Shown here piece by piece: positions 17,569 through 27,362 of a DNA stretch of 55,681 bases. Under the pieces are notes generated by a model. The model was given only the letters and a program-made list of their open reading frames with translations. It was not told the DNA's origin and searched no databases. The stretch comes from Saprospirales bacterium. Lineage in GTDB: Bacteria > Bacteroidota > Bacteroidia > Chitinophagales > Saprospiraceae. Within the stretch, counting starts at the first letter, position 1; the number at the start of each line of letters is the position of its first letter. Location of the stretch: the NCBI GenBank assembly GCA_007693915.1, contig RECS01000088.1, positions 1-55,681 on the forward strand, in the 5' to 3' direction. A program made the position numbers and the translations under genes.

Positions 17569-18211
17569 AAAGGACAAACTCCAAATTGAATTAAGGCGGT
17601 ATTTCCCACAACTTTCAGATGAAAAGTTACGAGAAGAAATTATGAGAGTTTCAAGAATCGTACCCATAAAGAGAGATGAAACCATCATCAATTATGGCTC
17701 TTTTGTTAAAATGATTCCTCTGGTAATCAAGGGCTGTATTCGGGTCACTCGCCAATTTGAAGATGGCAGAGAGCTATTTTTGTATCACCTTTATCCCGGT
17801 GAGACTTGTGCCATTTCAGTAAGTTGTTGCATGTCATTGGAGCCAAGTCCCTTTTTTGCCATTGCTGAGGATGATTCTGAAGTAATTGGTATTCCGGTTG
17901 ATTACATAGATATTTGGCAATCAAAATACACTGTTTGGAATAAATTTATGATTTCCGTTTACGAGGATCGATTTAAGGAGTTGGTTCTCTCGCTGGATGA
18001 TATTGCATTCAAAAAACTGGATGAAAGATTGCTGACCTACTTAAGAAAAAAATCGGAAGCGATGAACAGCTTTGATATCGATATCACACACCAACAAATT
18101 GCAGAGGAGTTGAATACAGCTAGAGAATCAATCAGCAGACTCCTCAAAGCAATGGAATCCAAGGGTTTGATTAAGTTAGGTCGAAACACCATTAAGATTT
18201 TGAAGAATTAA
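17561..18211 (+). CDS. Crp/Fnr-family transcriptional regulator
   Basis: The N-terminal cyclic-nucleotide-binding-like beta-barrel (about 20-135) contains GCIRVTRQFEDGRELFLYHLYPGETC. A C-terminal winged helix (about 150-215) has the recognition segment QIAEELNTARESISRLLKAME. A cysteine cluster TCAISVSCCM near residues 86-95 falls where cAMP-binding residues sit in Crp, so the signal may be redox or a metal rather than cAMP. The start codon lies inside the end of the DUF983 gene, implying translational coupling. Targets are unknown; the promoter of fhs just downstream is a candidate. Confidence 0.9.
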   Translation: MTEKDKLQIELRRYFPQLSDEKLREEIMRVSRIVPIKRDETIINYGSFVKMIPLVIKGCIRVTRQFEDGRELFLYHLYPGETCAISVSCCMSLEPSPFFAIAEDDSEVIGIPVDYIDIWQSKYTVWNKFMISVYEDRFKELVLSLDDIAFKKLDERLLTYLRKKSEAMNSFDIDITHQQIAEELNTARESISRLLKAMESKGLIKLGRNTIKILKN

Positions 18212-18255
18212 CCCATTACCTTTTAGAAATTATTAGGCAATTACTAACACTGATT

Positions 18256-18288
18256 TTGGTAGCCAAATTTCAAAATTTTCTATCTTCG
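18256..18288 (+). promoter_or_regulatory. Possible promoter of fhs
   Basis: TTG at 18256-18258 and TATCTTCG at 18281-18288 (one mismatch to TAnnTTTG) with a 22-nt spacer; the ATG follows 22 nt later. Confidence 0.4.
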
Positions 18289-18310
18289 GGCTTTTAAAAA
18301 TCAAAGGACC

Positions 18311-19978
18311 ATGACAGATATAGAAATCGCACGAAAAGCCGAAATGCAACCCATTTCAAAAATCGCTTCAAAATTAGGATTATCTGAAGATCACTTAAAT
18401 CCCATTGGCAAGTTCAAAGCCAAATTACCCTTGAGTCTCATCAATGAGGAAAAAGTAAAAAAATGTAAACTGATTCTGGTTACTGCCATATCCCCTACTC
18501 CCGCCGGCGAAGGCAAAACTACCATTTCGATAGGGCTGAATGAAGGGCTCAATAGGGTTGGCAAAAAATCAACAGTTGTATTACGAGAACCTTCCTTAGG
18601 GCCTGTTTTTGGTATAAAAGGAGGGGCAACAGGTGGAGGGTATGCACAAGTTCTTCCTATGGAAGACATCAATCTCCATTTTACAGGCGACTTTTCAGCT
18701 GTTGAAAAAGCACATAACTTATTGGCTGCACTCATTGACAATAACATCCAAAGTAAGACCCGTTCACTCAATATTGATCCCAGAACCATTTTGTGGAAGC
18801 GGGTTATGGATATGAACGACAGGGCATTGAGAAATACCGTTGTTGGACTAGGGGGTACAGGATCAGGAATTCCAAGACAAACAGGCTTTGACATTACAGC
18901 AGCCTCTGAAATTATGGCTATCTTGTGTCTTTCAAGGGATCTGGAAGATCTGAAAAATCGACTTGGAAATATATTTGTTGGGTTCACCTTTGACAAAAAA
19001 CCTATCTATGCAAAAGACCTAAATGCTCAAGGAGCTATGACCGCATTAATGAAAGATGCGATCATGCCGAATCTTGTTCAAACATTAGAAGGAAATCCGG
19101 CTATTATTCACGGAGGACCTTTTGCGAATATTGCTCAAGGAACCAATACAGTAATCGCAACTAAGACGGGGATGAGTTTAAGTGATTATGTAGTTACAGA
19201 AGCTGGTTTCGGTTGTGATCTTGGCGCAGAGAAGTTTTTGGACATCAAATGTCAAAGTGCTGAAATAGCGCCTGAGGCAGTCGTTATTGTAGCAACAGTA
19301 AGGGCATTGAAGTATCACGGTGGTGTAGGACTTAAAGAATTGAATGAACCCAATCCGGAGGCGGTATCAAGAGGATTAGAAAATTTGGAAAAACATCTGG
19401 AGAATGTCACTCAATTTGGCTTGCCGGCAGTTGTAGCAATAAATGCCTTTGTCTCGGACACTGAGGAGGAACATAGGGTTATCAAAAAAAGATGTGAGTC
19501 CTTAGGTGTAAAAGCAGTTTTGGCAGAAGTCTGGGCAAAAGGAGGCGGTGGAGCCATCGATTTGGCAAATGAAGTAGTTAGGGTGATTGATGAAGGAAAA
19601 GCTTCTTTTACTCCTATATATGACTGGTCTGAAGCTGTGGAAGAAAAAATTAAAAAAATTGCTACACAAATATATGGCGCTAGAGGTGTGGAATATGCAT
19701 CAAAAGCAAAACTTGACCTTAGACGAATACAACGTCTTGGTCTGGAAAACTTACCAATTTGTATGGCTAAAACTCAAAAATCACTAAGTGATAATCCACG
19801 TCTGATTGGAAGACCCCGAGACTTTATCATAACAGTAAGAGAAATAGAAATAGCTGCAGGAGCAGGTTTTTTGATTCCCATCACAGGAGACATGATGAGG
19901 ATGCCTGGTCTACCAGCTACACCTGCAGCAGAGAATATAGATATAGATATAGATGGAAATATAAGTGGTCTGTTTTGA
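18311..19978 (+). CDS. fhs: Formate--tetrahydrofolate ligase
   Basis: The enzyme makes 10-formyl-THF from formate, ATP and THF, feeding C1 units into purine and serine metabolism. The family P-loop TPAGEGKTT lies near residue 63, followed by the conserved REPSLGPVFGIKGGATGGGYAQV segment (split by family helices) and GGTGSGIPRQTGFDITAASE. The C-terminal ITGDMMRMPGLP is also a family signature. The 555-residue length is typical. It stands as a single gene 100 nt after the Crp/Fnr gene. A Mo-dependent oxidoreductase with an FdhD partner lies 10 kb away, but a metabolic link through formate is only a guess. Confidence 0.97.
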   Translation: MTDIEIARKAEMQPISKIASKLGLSEDHLNPIGKFKAKLPLSLINEEKVKKCKLILVTAISPTPAGEGKTTISIGLNEGLNRVGKKSTVVLREPSLGPVFGIKGGATGGGYAQVLPMEDINLHFTGDFSAVEKAHNLLAALIDNNIQSKTRSLNIDPRTILWKRVMDMNDRALRNTVVGLGGTGSGIPRQTGFDITAASEIMAILCLSRDLEDLKNRLGNIFVGFTFDKKPIYAKDLNAQGAMTALMKDAIMPNLVQTLEGNPAIIHGGPFANIAQGTNTVIATKTGMSLSDYVVTEAGFGCDLGAEKFLDIKCQSAEIAPEAVVIVATVRALKYHGGVGLKELNEPNPEAVSRGLENLEKHLENVTQFGLPAVVAINAFVSDTEEEHRVIKKRCESLGVKAVLAEVWAKGGGGAIDLANEVVRVIDEGKASFTPIYDWSEAVEEKIKKIATQIYGARGVEYASKAKLDLRRIQRLGLENLPICMAKTQKSLSDNPRLIGRPRDFIITVREIEIAAGAGFLIPITGDMMRMPGLPATPAAENIDIDIDGNISGLF

Positions 19979-20006
19979 TAATTTAAGGAGAATATATTTT
20001 AAATTT

Positions 20007-20014
20007 TACCTTTG
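20007..20014 (+). promoter_or_regulatory. -7 box of the broken gene at 20040
   Basis: TACCTTTG, 26 nt before the ATG; no TTG at standard spacing. Confidence 0.4.
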
Positions 20015-20039
20015 CTTGAGTCAAGTTATTACAATTACT

Positions 20040-20555
20040 ATGAGAAGCATCGCCCTTTATATTCTCATTCTTCTACCCTTTTCGGCATAAAGTCAGGATG
20101 CAGAAGACAAAAAAATTTACGGAAACATAATTGTTGAATATTTTGATGGCAACTCAATGAGGGCGCAAGGCGCTACCATTTATGAGGACTCAATAAAGTA
20201 TAGGGTAATTCATACCCAACACTACAAAAAAATTAGTCTTGAAAATGTAAGCCGAATAAAACAACGGACAGGAAGCTATGCAGGAAAGGGGTTTGCTTGG
20301 GGACTAGGCTTTGGTGCTGGGTACAGTTTGGCAGAAGCTATTTTTATTGAAGTTTCTCAAAATTATGAATTTCGAAAAAATGCAACTGCTAGATATGTCC
20401 TTTTCACAGGAATATGTGCCGCAGGAGGTGCATTAATCCCAATTCACCAAACGATTTATTTAGGAAATCTTCCATCTGTAGATGCAGTTCAATTAAAAAT
20501 AGAACCTATACTAGACTTTTCAACTACTGGACTTTCTTTTAAATTTCAATTTTGA
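20040..20555 (+). pseudogene. Exported hypothetical protein interrupted by one stop codon
   Basis: From ATG 20040 the frame encodes a good signal peptide (MRSIALYILILLPFSA), then TAA at 20088-20090, and continues in the same frame without another stop to 20555. Reading the stop as CAA gives FSAQSQD, a natural signal-peptidase region, so one C-to-T change probably killed the gene. The remaining open part from 20157 lacks the signal peptide. The mature part has two glycine-rich hydrophobic segments (GKGFAWGLGFGAGYSLAEA and the ICAAGGALIP region). The family is unknown. A sequencing error or recoding cannot be excluded. Confidence 0.7.
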
Positions 20556-20601
20556 AAAAGAGAAGGTCTTTCTAACAGTGTTAATTTGAAAATAATTTTT
20601 A

Positions 20602-22266
20602 TTACCTCGCGTAACTGATTGCTCGTTTTTCCCTAATTACAGTCACTTTAACATGTCCTGGATACTGCATTTCATCTTGAATCTTTTGGGAGATCATAAA
20701 AGAAAGATCGTCAGCAAAAGCATCTGTTACCTTTTCACTTTCGACAATTACTCTTAGTTCCCTTCCTGCCTGAAGTGCGTAGGCTTTTTGAACTCCATCA
20801 TATGCCATTGCCAATTCCTCGAGTTCACCAATTCTTTGCATATAACTTTCCAGAATTTCCCTTCTTGCTCCGGGGCGTGCACCTGAGATAGCATCACAGG
20901 CCTGCACAATTGGTGAAATGATATTATTCATTTCTATTTCATCGTGATGGGCTCCAACTGCATTGCAAACCAAATCGTTTTCTTTATGTTTTTCACACAT
21001 TTTCATACCCAGCAAAGCATGGGATAATTCAGATTCCTCTTCGGCAACTTTTCCAATATCGTGAAGCAGACCGGCTCTTTTAGCCTGCTTTACTAATTTT
21101 GGACTCAAGCCCAATTCAGATGCCATAATGGCACACAAATTAGCTGTCTCAATAGAGTGTTTCAGAAGATTCTGCCCATAAGAGGAGCGGAAACGCATGC
21201 GACCAACCATCCTGATCAAATATGGATGCAATCCGTGAATATCAAGCTCAATAACAGCTCTTTCTCCAATCTCAACAATCTGATCATTAAGTTCTTTCTG
21301 AACTTTATTTACCACTTCCTCAATTCTCGCCGGGTGGATTCTGCCATCAGCAACTAGACGTTTTAAGGCCTGTCTGCAAATCTCCCTTCTAATGGGATCG
21401 AAACTAGATATCACAATAGCCTCCGGAGTATCGTCAACCACTATCTCAGCACCTGTAGCTGCCTCTAATGCTCGAATATTTCTTCCCTCACGTCCGATTA
21501 TTTGTCCTTTCAAATCATCCGAAGTCAAATTAAATACTGTTACCGTATTTTCAATAGCCACCTCAGCACACATTCTCTGTATAGATTGAATGACAATTTT
21601 CTTGGCCTCCTTTCCTGCGTTTATTTTGGCCTCTTCAAGTGTTTGTTTTACAATAGACATAGCATCGTTTTCTGCTTTTGCCTTAACTGCATCGAGAAGC
21701 TCTTCTTTAGCTTCCTGCTCAGTCATTTTTGCGATAGTCTCCAGCTTTTTAATACGTTCTTCATTGATTTGCTCAATTTCTTCCCGTTTTCTGGCTAGTA
21801 TTTTTAGTTGTGTTTCTAAATTCAGTTTTGTGGCTTTTAATTCAGCTTCCTGTTGGTCGATGTTATCTTTCAGATTATTCAACTCATTGCGCTTTCTATC
21901 AAGGTCTTTCTCCTTTTCAACAACGTTAAGTTCCCTTTCCTTAAAATCAATTTTTAATTGTGCTCTCTTTTCATCTACCTCAGTTTTCATCTGACTAAAC
22001 TTCTGCTTAGCCTCCTGAATCTTTTTCTGTTTTATGGATTCATTTTTACTTTCGGCCCTCGACAAAACTTTTTCAGCTTGTGTTTCAGCATCTGAAACAA
22101 TTCTCTTAGCTGTAAGCCTGGCCTCCTTTATTTCAAGATCAGACTTTTTGTTAATTTCTTCAATTCGTTGTTTATTGGCTTTCTTATAGGAAGCATTAAT
22201 AAAGGTATAACTAATTATTCCCCCAATTATCAGTCCAATAATTCCTGCTATAATTACCATTTCCAT
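20602..22266 (-). CDS. rny: Ribonuclease Y
   Basis: This membrane-anchored endoribonuclease starts mRNA decay. Residues 1-24 form one transmembrane helix ([19 protein letters not shown]), followed by a long coiled coil to about 190, a KH domain ([18 protein letters not shown], about 245-262) and an HD domain with LLHDIGK near 390, whose His-Asp pair binds metal. The 554-residue length is normal. The gene follows zapA on the same strand after an 80-nt gap, the usual Bacteroidota order. Confidence 0.97.
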   Translation of the reverse strand: MEMVIIAGIIGLIIGGIISYTFINASYKKANKQRIEEINKKSDLEIKEARLTAKRIVSDAETQAEKVLSRAESKNESIKQKKIQEAKQKFSQMKTEVDEKRAQLKIDFKERELNVVEKEKDLDRKRNELNNLKDNIDQQEAELKATKLNLETQLKILARKREEIEQINEERIKKLETIAKMTEQEAKEELLDAVKAKAENDAMSIVKQTLEEAKINAGKEAKKIVIQSIQRMCAEVAIENTVTVFNLTSDDLKGQIIGREGRNIRALEAATGAEIVVDDTPEAIVISSFDPIRREICRQALKRLVADGRIHPARIEEVVNKVQKELNDQIVEIGERAVIELDIHGLHPYLIRMVGRMRFRSSYGQNLLKHSIETANLCAIMASELGLSPKLVKQAKRAGLLHDIGKVAEEESELSHALLGMKMCEKHKENDLVCNAVGAHHDEIEMNNIISPIVQACDAISGARPGARREILESYMQRIGELEELAMAYDGVQKAYALQAGRELRVIVESEKVTDAFADDLSFMISQKIQDEMQYPGHVKVTVIREKRAISYAR

Positions 22267-22346
22267 TGCTAATTCTGTTTAAAATTTAAATAATTTACAG
22301 CCACAAAAAAGTAACTGAATAAGAAAAAACTAAAGAAAAAGAGAAT

Positions 22347-22637
22347 TCAATTAAGAGCGTCTTGAAGAATTCGATCAATATTTCGTAAATGTTCCGTCAG
22401 ATCATCTGTTTGGCCGGAAGAATCAGACTGTTCAATATCCATGGCAAATGTAAGTAAAGCCATACTTAGGCAATCCTGGAGGTCTCTGTCCTTATAAATG
22501 GATTGAAAATACCTGACTTTCTCATTGATTTTTTTACCCGCGGATTGAACATTACGGATTTGAGATTCTTCTACCCTAACAGGATAGGACCTCCCACCAA
22601 TAATAACCGTTGTCGATTTTAGTTCTTTTTCACTCAC
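22347..22637 (-). CDS. zapA: Cell division protein ZapA
   Basis: The 96-residue protein has the ZapA plan: a short beta-strand head (VIIGGRSYPVRV) and helical tail that dimerise and bundle FtsZ filaments. Its start is 2 nt from the stop of a coiled-coil gene, so the two are translationally coupled, and rny follows. This gene order is common in the phylum. Confidence 0.9.
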   Translation of the reverse strand: MSEKELKSTTVIIGGRSYPVRVEESQIRNVQSAGKKINEKVRYFQSIYKDRDLQDCLSMALLTFAMDIEQSDSSGQTDDLTEHLRNIDRILQDALN

Positions 22638-22639
22638 TA

Positions 22640-22915
22640 TTAGTTCTTTTCAATCCACTGAATACATTCGTCTAATTCCTTTGTATATTGATCAAGCTGT
22701 TTAACAGCTTTTTTTAATTGCTTCAATCGCTCCTCCTCTAAACTATTCCCACTTTCAGCAGTTCTGTGATTTTCGTTGTTTGTATTTACACTTATTTTTA
22801 ATTTTTTGTTCTCAATAATTAATTCTGACACCTGATCCCTCAGTGCATCTCTTTCTTTGATAAGATGCTGAATTTTTTCAACTATATTCTCAACAAGTGA
22901 TTGCTCTTCTTTCAT
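22640..22915 (-). CDS. Coiled-coil protein preceding ZapA (ZapB-like in shape)
   Basis: About 91 residues from ATG 22915 (MKEEQSLVEN). The longer frame from 22942 is unlikely because the -7 box lies at 22940-22947, so that start would precede the transcript. The protein is almost wholly coiled coil, with a central polar break (NTNNENHRTAESGN). Position and shape suggest a division-linked accessory protein, but no homology to ZapB is claimed. Confidence 0.75.
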   Translation of the reverse strand: MKEEQSLVENIVEKIQHLIKERDALRDQVSELIIENKKLKISVNTNNENHRTAESGNSLEEERLKQLKKAVKQLDQYTKELDECIQWIEKN

Positions 22916-22939
22916 AGGGACATGTGAACATACAATCTG

Positions 22940-22947
22940 CAAATTTA
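22940..22947 (-). promoter_or_regulatory. -7 box of the coiled coil-zapA-rny unit
   Basis: The minus strand reads TAAATTTG, 25 nt upstream of the ATG at 22915. Its position fixes the start choice for the first gene. Confidence 0.5.
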
Positions 22948-23138
22948 AGTTTTTTATAATTAATTTCTATAATATTTATAATAAACTTTTATCCAACAAA
23001 CTAACACACGCATTTACAAGCTATTAATAAAGGTAAAAATTAAACAGTCTAAGGTTAACAATTATTTAATGTTACCAATGAAAAAAAAACAGAGAACCTT
23101 TAGATTTTTGCATCTTGATTCTCATCTAACTCGAATAA

Positions 23139-24101
23139 ATGAACATTGAGTTTATTGTAATGTGGGGAGGTTTCATCCTCGCGTCTTATGCGGTAGTCGG
23201 AAACGATGCTATACAGACACTAGGAACCTTTATCAGTTCTAATGAAAAGCGTCCCTGGTATATATTGTGGTTGTTTGCCTCTGTCGTACTTACAATTACT
23301 TTGGTTTATGGCTGGCATACTAGTTTTTCAGGTAATATGCCCGGAGATGTTTCATATGAAAGATTAACCCGATATCCTTTACCCGATCCTCTTGCCTGGT
23401 ATTATCTTTTACCACCTCTTGTACTTCTTACAATAACCCGTTTTGGGATACCCGTAAGTACTAGTTTCATGGTTTTGACCTTTTTTAATCCTGAAAACCT
23501 GGGGTCAATGATGTTCAAATCTGTTTCTGGCTACTTCGTGGCATTTGGTGCTGCAGTAATCGTTTATCTTATTGTCACCAATTTGTTGGAAAAGAAATTT
23601 ATGGAACGCCCCTTGTATGGACTAAATAAAACAATATGGTCTATTTTCCAAGTACTCTCTACAGGGTTCCTTTGGTCTATGTGGTTAATACAGGACTTTG
23701 CTAATATTTATGTTTATCTGCCCAGATCCCTTAGTTTGAACGAATTGATTGCCTCTTTGGTTATTATTCTTATTATGCTCGGTTTTATCTTTAGCGCAAG
23801 AGGGGGTAAAATTCAAGAAATAGTAAAAGTAAAAACCAATACCACAGATATCAGATCTGCGACAATTATTGACCTTACCTATGGCATCATCTTGTACTAC
23901 TTTAAAGAATTAAATAATGTTCCAATGAGTACAACTTGGGTCTTTATTGGTCTTTTAGCTGGTCGTGAACTGGCGGTAAGGTGGAGACTTGGCAAACTTG
24001 ATGGATCTGCATGGCGCAATGTACTTTTGGATCTGGGCAAAGTAAGCTTAGGTTTATTTATAAGTATTGCACTGGTTTACATTATTCGAGCTGTCGCCTG
24101 A
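23139..24101 (+). CDS. PiT-like phosphate permease family membrane protein
   Basis: A 320-residue polytopic protein with about nine hydrophobic helices. Two inverted signatures fit the PiT (Na/H-phosphate) family: GNDAIQTLGTF near residue 21 and RFGIPVSTSFMVLTFF near 108. A late segment, NNVPMSTTWVFIGLLAGRE, mirrors them and marks the second half of the internal repeat. It is shorter than classical PitA and may have altered substrate preference. A universal stress protein gene starts 33 nt downstream, so the two are probably cotranscribed. Confidence 0.75.
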   Translation: MNIEFIVMWGGFILASYAVVGNDAIQTLGTFISSNEKRPWYILWLFASVVLTITLVYGWHTSFSGNMPGDVSYERLTRYPLPDPLAWYYLLPPLVLLTITRFGIPVSTSFMVLTFFNPENLGSMMFKSVSGYFVAFGAAVIVYLIVTNLLEKKFMERPLYGLNKTIWSIFQVLSTGFLWSMWLIQDFANIYVYLPRSLSLNELIASLVIILIMLGFIFSARGGKIQEIVKVKTNTTDIRSATIIDLTYGIILYYFKELNNVPMSTTWVFIGLLAGRELAVRWRLGKLDGSAWRNVLLDLGKVSLGLFISIALVYIIRAVA

Positions 24102-24134
24102 TGATATTTACAATCACCTTAAATTACCTTAGTC

Positions 24135-24962
24135 ATGTTTAATATTCTCTGCCCGGTTGACTTTTCACCATGTTCATTAAATGCACTTTATTTTGCGTCT
24201 TTTCTTCATTCAAGACTAGAGCGCTCCAGCCTTCACCTCATTACAGTACAAACTGATGAATCCTCCTCTGGGCGATTCAGCGATCAAATTTTGGAAATGG
24301 TGGAGGATGAAAAATACCTTGATGCACTTAATTCTTTTAATGAATTGGCTTCATCTCAAATAGGATTAAAACTACATCCAAAGTTTTCCGTAATTCATTC
24401 CAATGACAAGGTTTCTGATGTTTTAAAAAATATTGCTGAGAAAGAGGGCACAGACCTCATTGTAATGGGAACTGAAGGTGCCAATCAGTGGAAAAAGAAG
24501 CTGCTTGGAAGTACCACACAAAATGTACTCGAAAAGGTTAAATGTCATGTTTTAGGAGTTCCTGCAAAAGCTGAATTTCATGGAATAAAAAAGATGGCAT
24601 TGGGTATAGACTATATGTATTTCAATGAAGAAGCCTTTGACCTTGCCTACCTATTTAGAGGTATAATCGGCCAGAATTTACATGTATTCGATGTTAATAT
24701 TGCCAATAATCCTTTGATGCAGGAAAGATTAGAGGAAATTAAGTTGCGCTACGCCAAATTGCAAAATGTTGTGTTTTCTCTAATTGACTCAATAGAAGTT
24801 GTTCAAGGAATTACTAAATTTACTCAAAATAATGCTGTTGATTTACTTATCCTTATTTCAAAAAAATATACCTTTCTTCAGAAACTATTTGAAAGAAGCT
24901 ATACCGAAGAACTTGTGTTGCACACCAATGTGCCGGTTCTTATTCTAAAGTTAGATAATTGA
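24135..24962 (+). CDS. Universal stress protein (two UspA domains)
   Basis: The first Usp domain (about 1-140) starts with NILCPVDFSPCSLNAL and ends with the nucleotide-binding loop VMGTEGANQWKKKLLGSTTQ, close to the ATP-binding G-x2-G-x9-G-(S/T) pattern. The second domain (about 145-275) has the same fold signals but lacks a clean loop (LLILISKKYTFLQKLFERS), so it probably does not bind ATP. It sits directly behind the PiT-like permease. Confidence 0.88.
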   Translation: MFNILCPVDFSPCSLNALYFASFLHSRLERSSLHLITVQTDESSSGRFSDQILEMVEDEKYLDALNSFNELASSQIGLKLHPKFSVIHSNDKVSDVLKNIAEKEGTDLIVMGTEGANQWKKKLLGSTTQNVLEKVKCHVLGVPAKAEFHGIKKMALGIDYMYFNEEAFDLAYLFRGIIGQNLHVFDVNIANNPLMQERLEEIKLRYAKLQNVVFSLIDSIEVVQGITKFTQNNAVDLLILISKKYTFLQKLFERSYTEELVLHTNVPVLILKLDN

Positions 24963-25129
24963 AAACAGCTGATGACTTATGCCCTGCTCCTTGCACCCCA
25001 ACCCGCCAAATAAATGGCAGTGCGGTTCATTGGTTAAAAGCACATCAACTCTTTTGAAAAGATAGTGGCTGCAGAAAGCTCAAATGATTCTACTTTCTAG
25101 TTTGAGGATAGCCTGTGGCTTTTGTTTTA

Positions 25130-25876
25130 CTAAACTTTCTCGGACTTAATTATTAAGCGATCAGAACTTTCTTCATCAAAAGGATTTAATTGATAATCTC
25201 CAAAAACTGTTAAAATCCTCAACCCTGCTTCTTCCATCATCTTTTGAAAGTCGGTATAATCAAAAGCCCTTACTCTTTCAGTAAATTCTAAGTTTTTATT
25301 CCTGTGTTTTAATTCAATTCTTTTTTGGATATATCCATCAACAAATTTTCTTTTTATAACAACCGGAATCCCTTCAAATATATGCTCTTCCTCTGCTATT
25401 AAATGATTTATAGTCTTTTTCACATTCAAAAAATCAAGAATAAAAATGCCCTTTGGTTTTAATCCGGCATAGATATTTTCAATTGTCGTTATATGATCTG
25501 CATCATTTTCGAAATAACCGAAACTAGTAAAGAAATTAAACACATAATCAAAGTAATTATGACGAAAAGAATTTCTCATGTCATGTTTAAAAAACTCAAC
25601 CTCAGAGGAAAGTCCAAGTTCTTTTGCTTTGCTAATAGCGTCAGTAATCTTGGATTCACTGATGTCTAGTCCGGTTACATCAAATCCCTTTAAGGCAAGG
25701 TAATGGCTAAATCTACCATTTCCACAGGCTAAATCAAGCATAAGGCTAGCCTTAGATGGGCTCAAGTGAAATAATAGCCTATCCAAAAAAGCTCTGGCTT
25801 CCTCCTCACTCCTATGACGGTATAACAAGTCATAATAAGGCGAGTTAAACCATTTCAAAAACCATTCATCCTGCAT
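25130..25876 (-). CDS. Class I SAM-dependent methyltransferase
   Basis: A Rossmann-like SAM-binding domain with motif I LDLACGNGRFS near 42-52, the acidic residue ending strand 2 in VTGLDIS, and motif II/III features HDMRNSF and FDYVFNFFTSFGYF. The C-terminal half has beta strands typical of small-molecule or protein methyltransferases. The substrate is unknown. It is monocistronic and converges on the Usp gene with a 167-nt gap that holds nothing recognisable. Confidence 0.88.
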   Translation of the reverse strand: MQDEWFLKWFNSPYYDLLYRHRSEEEARAFLDRLLFHLSPSKASLMLDLACGNGRFSHYLALKGFDVTGLDISESKITDAISKAKELGLSSEVEFFKHDMRNSFRHNYFDYVFNFFTSFGYFENDADHITTIENIYAGLKPKGIFILDFLNVKKTINHLIAEEEHIFEGIPVVIKRKFVDGYIQKRIELKHRNKNLEFTERVRAFDYTDFQKMMEEAGLRILTVFGDYQLNPFDEESSDRLIIKSEKV

Positions 25877-26068
25877 ATAAGAAAATTAAAGGGTGTATTG
25901 TAAAAAAGACAACAAAAGTAGGAAAAAGAAAGAACTGATTAGGTTGTCTATTGATTTAAAATTTCCTAAACTCATAATAGACCCATTGATTTAGCCATGA
26001 AATGGTAAAGAAGAAGGAAGTCCTGAACCCTTTGAAACAAAAATTTATTATATGCTCACAAAATTCTT

Positions 26069-26076
26069 TATATTTG
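26069..26076 (+). promoter_or_regulatory. -7 box of the acyl-CoA dehydrogenase gene
   Basis: TATATTTG, 22 nt before the ATG at 26099. No TTG at the expected distance. Confidence 0.5.
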
Positions 26077-26098
26077 TGCACTAAAAAAAAATCTATAT

Positions 26099-27262
26099 AT
26101 GAGTAATGCTGCTTTAGACCTGGACAACCTAAAAATAATAAGACAAAGTGCAAGAGACTTTGCTGAGACTTACATTAGACCCAATATTATGAAATGGGAT
26201 GAATCCCAGCATTTTCCTGTGGATGTAATGAAAAAAATGGGAGAATACGGTTTTCTGGGAGTTTTAGTACCTGTAGAATATGAAGGTGCTGGGTTAGGTT
26301 ATCAGGAATACATTACCGTAATTGAGGAAATTTCTAAAGTTGATCCATCTATAGGTTTATCTGTAGCCGCGCATAACTCTTTGTGTACGGGACATATACT
26401 AGCGTTTGGCAATGAGGAACAAAAGAAAAAGTACTTACCCAAATTAGCAACAGGCGAATGGTTGGGAGCGTGGGGATTAACTGAACCCAATACAGGAAGT
26501 GATGCAGGTAGAATGAAAACAGTAGCTGAGAAAAAAGGCGACAATTATATAATCAATGGTACTAAGTGCTGGATCACCCATGGAATTAGTGCTGAAGTTG
26601 CTGTTGTGATTGTAAGAACAGGAGAACTATTAGATTCTAGGGGGATGACAGCTTTTATTGTCGAAAGGAATACAGAAGGTTTTGCCGGCGGAAAAAAGGA
26701 AGATAAACTTGGAATGAGAGCATCAGAAACTGCTGAACTGATATTTGACGATTGTAAGGTTCCTGTTGCAAATATGCTTGGTAATGAGGGCGAAGGTTTT
26801 ATACAATCAATGAAAATTCTCGACGGAGGAAGGATCAGCATTGCAGCGCTTTCTCTTGGTATTGCAAAAGGTGCTTACGAAGCTTCCGTTAAGTATTCTA
26901 AAGAACGTCATCAATTTGGTCAACCCATTTCTAACTTTCAAGGGATCTCTTTTAAACTAGCCGACATGACTACCGAAATACAAGCAGCAGAGTTACTCAC
27001 ACGGAAAGCCGCAGACCTCAAAAATCGTGGAGAAAAAGTAACTAAAATCTCAGCAAGTGCTAAATACTTCGCATCTGAGGTTTGTGTAAAAGCAGCCACG
27101 GATGCTGTACAAATTTTTGGTGGCTATGGATATACCAAGGAGTTCCCGGTTGAAAAATTTTACAGAGATTCAAAACTCTGTACCATTGGGGAAGGTACTT
27201 CTGAAATACAAAAACTAGTAATTACCAGAGAGTTGATAAAGGAGAATAAATTGGATAGTTAA
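26099..27262 (+). CDS. Acyl-CoA dehydrogenase
   Basis: An FAD enzyme of fatty-acid or amino-acid catabolism that forms the alpha-beta double bond of acyl-CoA. Family signatures are present: WGLTEPNTGSDAG near 122-134, GFIQSMKILDGGRISIAA near 235, RHQFGQPISNFQGI near 275, and the C-terminal QIFGGYGYTKEFPVEKFYRD with IGEGTSEIQ. The Glu of GEGTSE fits the short-chain type catalytic base. Chain-length choice cannot be read directly. It forms a single unit, separated by 100 nt from the next gene. Confidence 0.95.
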   Translation: MSNAALDLDNLKIIRQSARDFAETYIRPNIMKWDESQHFPVDVMKKMGEYGFLGVLVPVEYEGAGLGYQEYITVIEEISKVDPSIGLSVAAHNSLCTGHILAFGNEEQKKKYLPKLATGEWLGAWGLTEPNTGSDAGRMKTVAEKKGDNYIINGTKCWITHGISAEVAVVIVRTGELLDSRGMTAFIVERNTEGFAGGKKEDKLGMRASETAELIFDDCKVPVANMLGNEGEGFIQSMKILDGGRISIAALSLGIAKGAYEASVKYSKERHQFGQPISNFQGISFKLADMTTEIQAAELLTRKAADLKNRGEKVTKISASAKYFASEVCVKAATDAVQIFGGYGYTKEFPVEKFYRDSKLCTIGEGTSEIQKLVITRELIKENKLDS

Positions 27263-27362
27263 TTTCTATTTACACAAAAAGATTTTCTACCATTCAAAAT
27301 CTATTTGTCCGTATTTTTTAAAAAAACCGTACCTTTAAATTTTTGATTTAAACGGTTTTATT

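Noticed and set aside
18391-18996. 201-codon minus-strand ORF inside fhs
   Set aside because: Fully antisense to a well-supported fhs gene; a frame shadow.
22916-22942. Nine-residue N-terminal extension of the coiled-coil protein before zapA
   Set aside because: The -7 box at 22940-22947 overlaps this start, so the transcript would begin after it.
24963-25129. Possible RNA gene between usp and the methyltransferase
   Set aside because: No cloverleaf, strong hairpin or promoter box; GC content slightly raised only.
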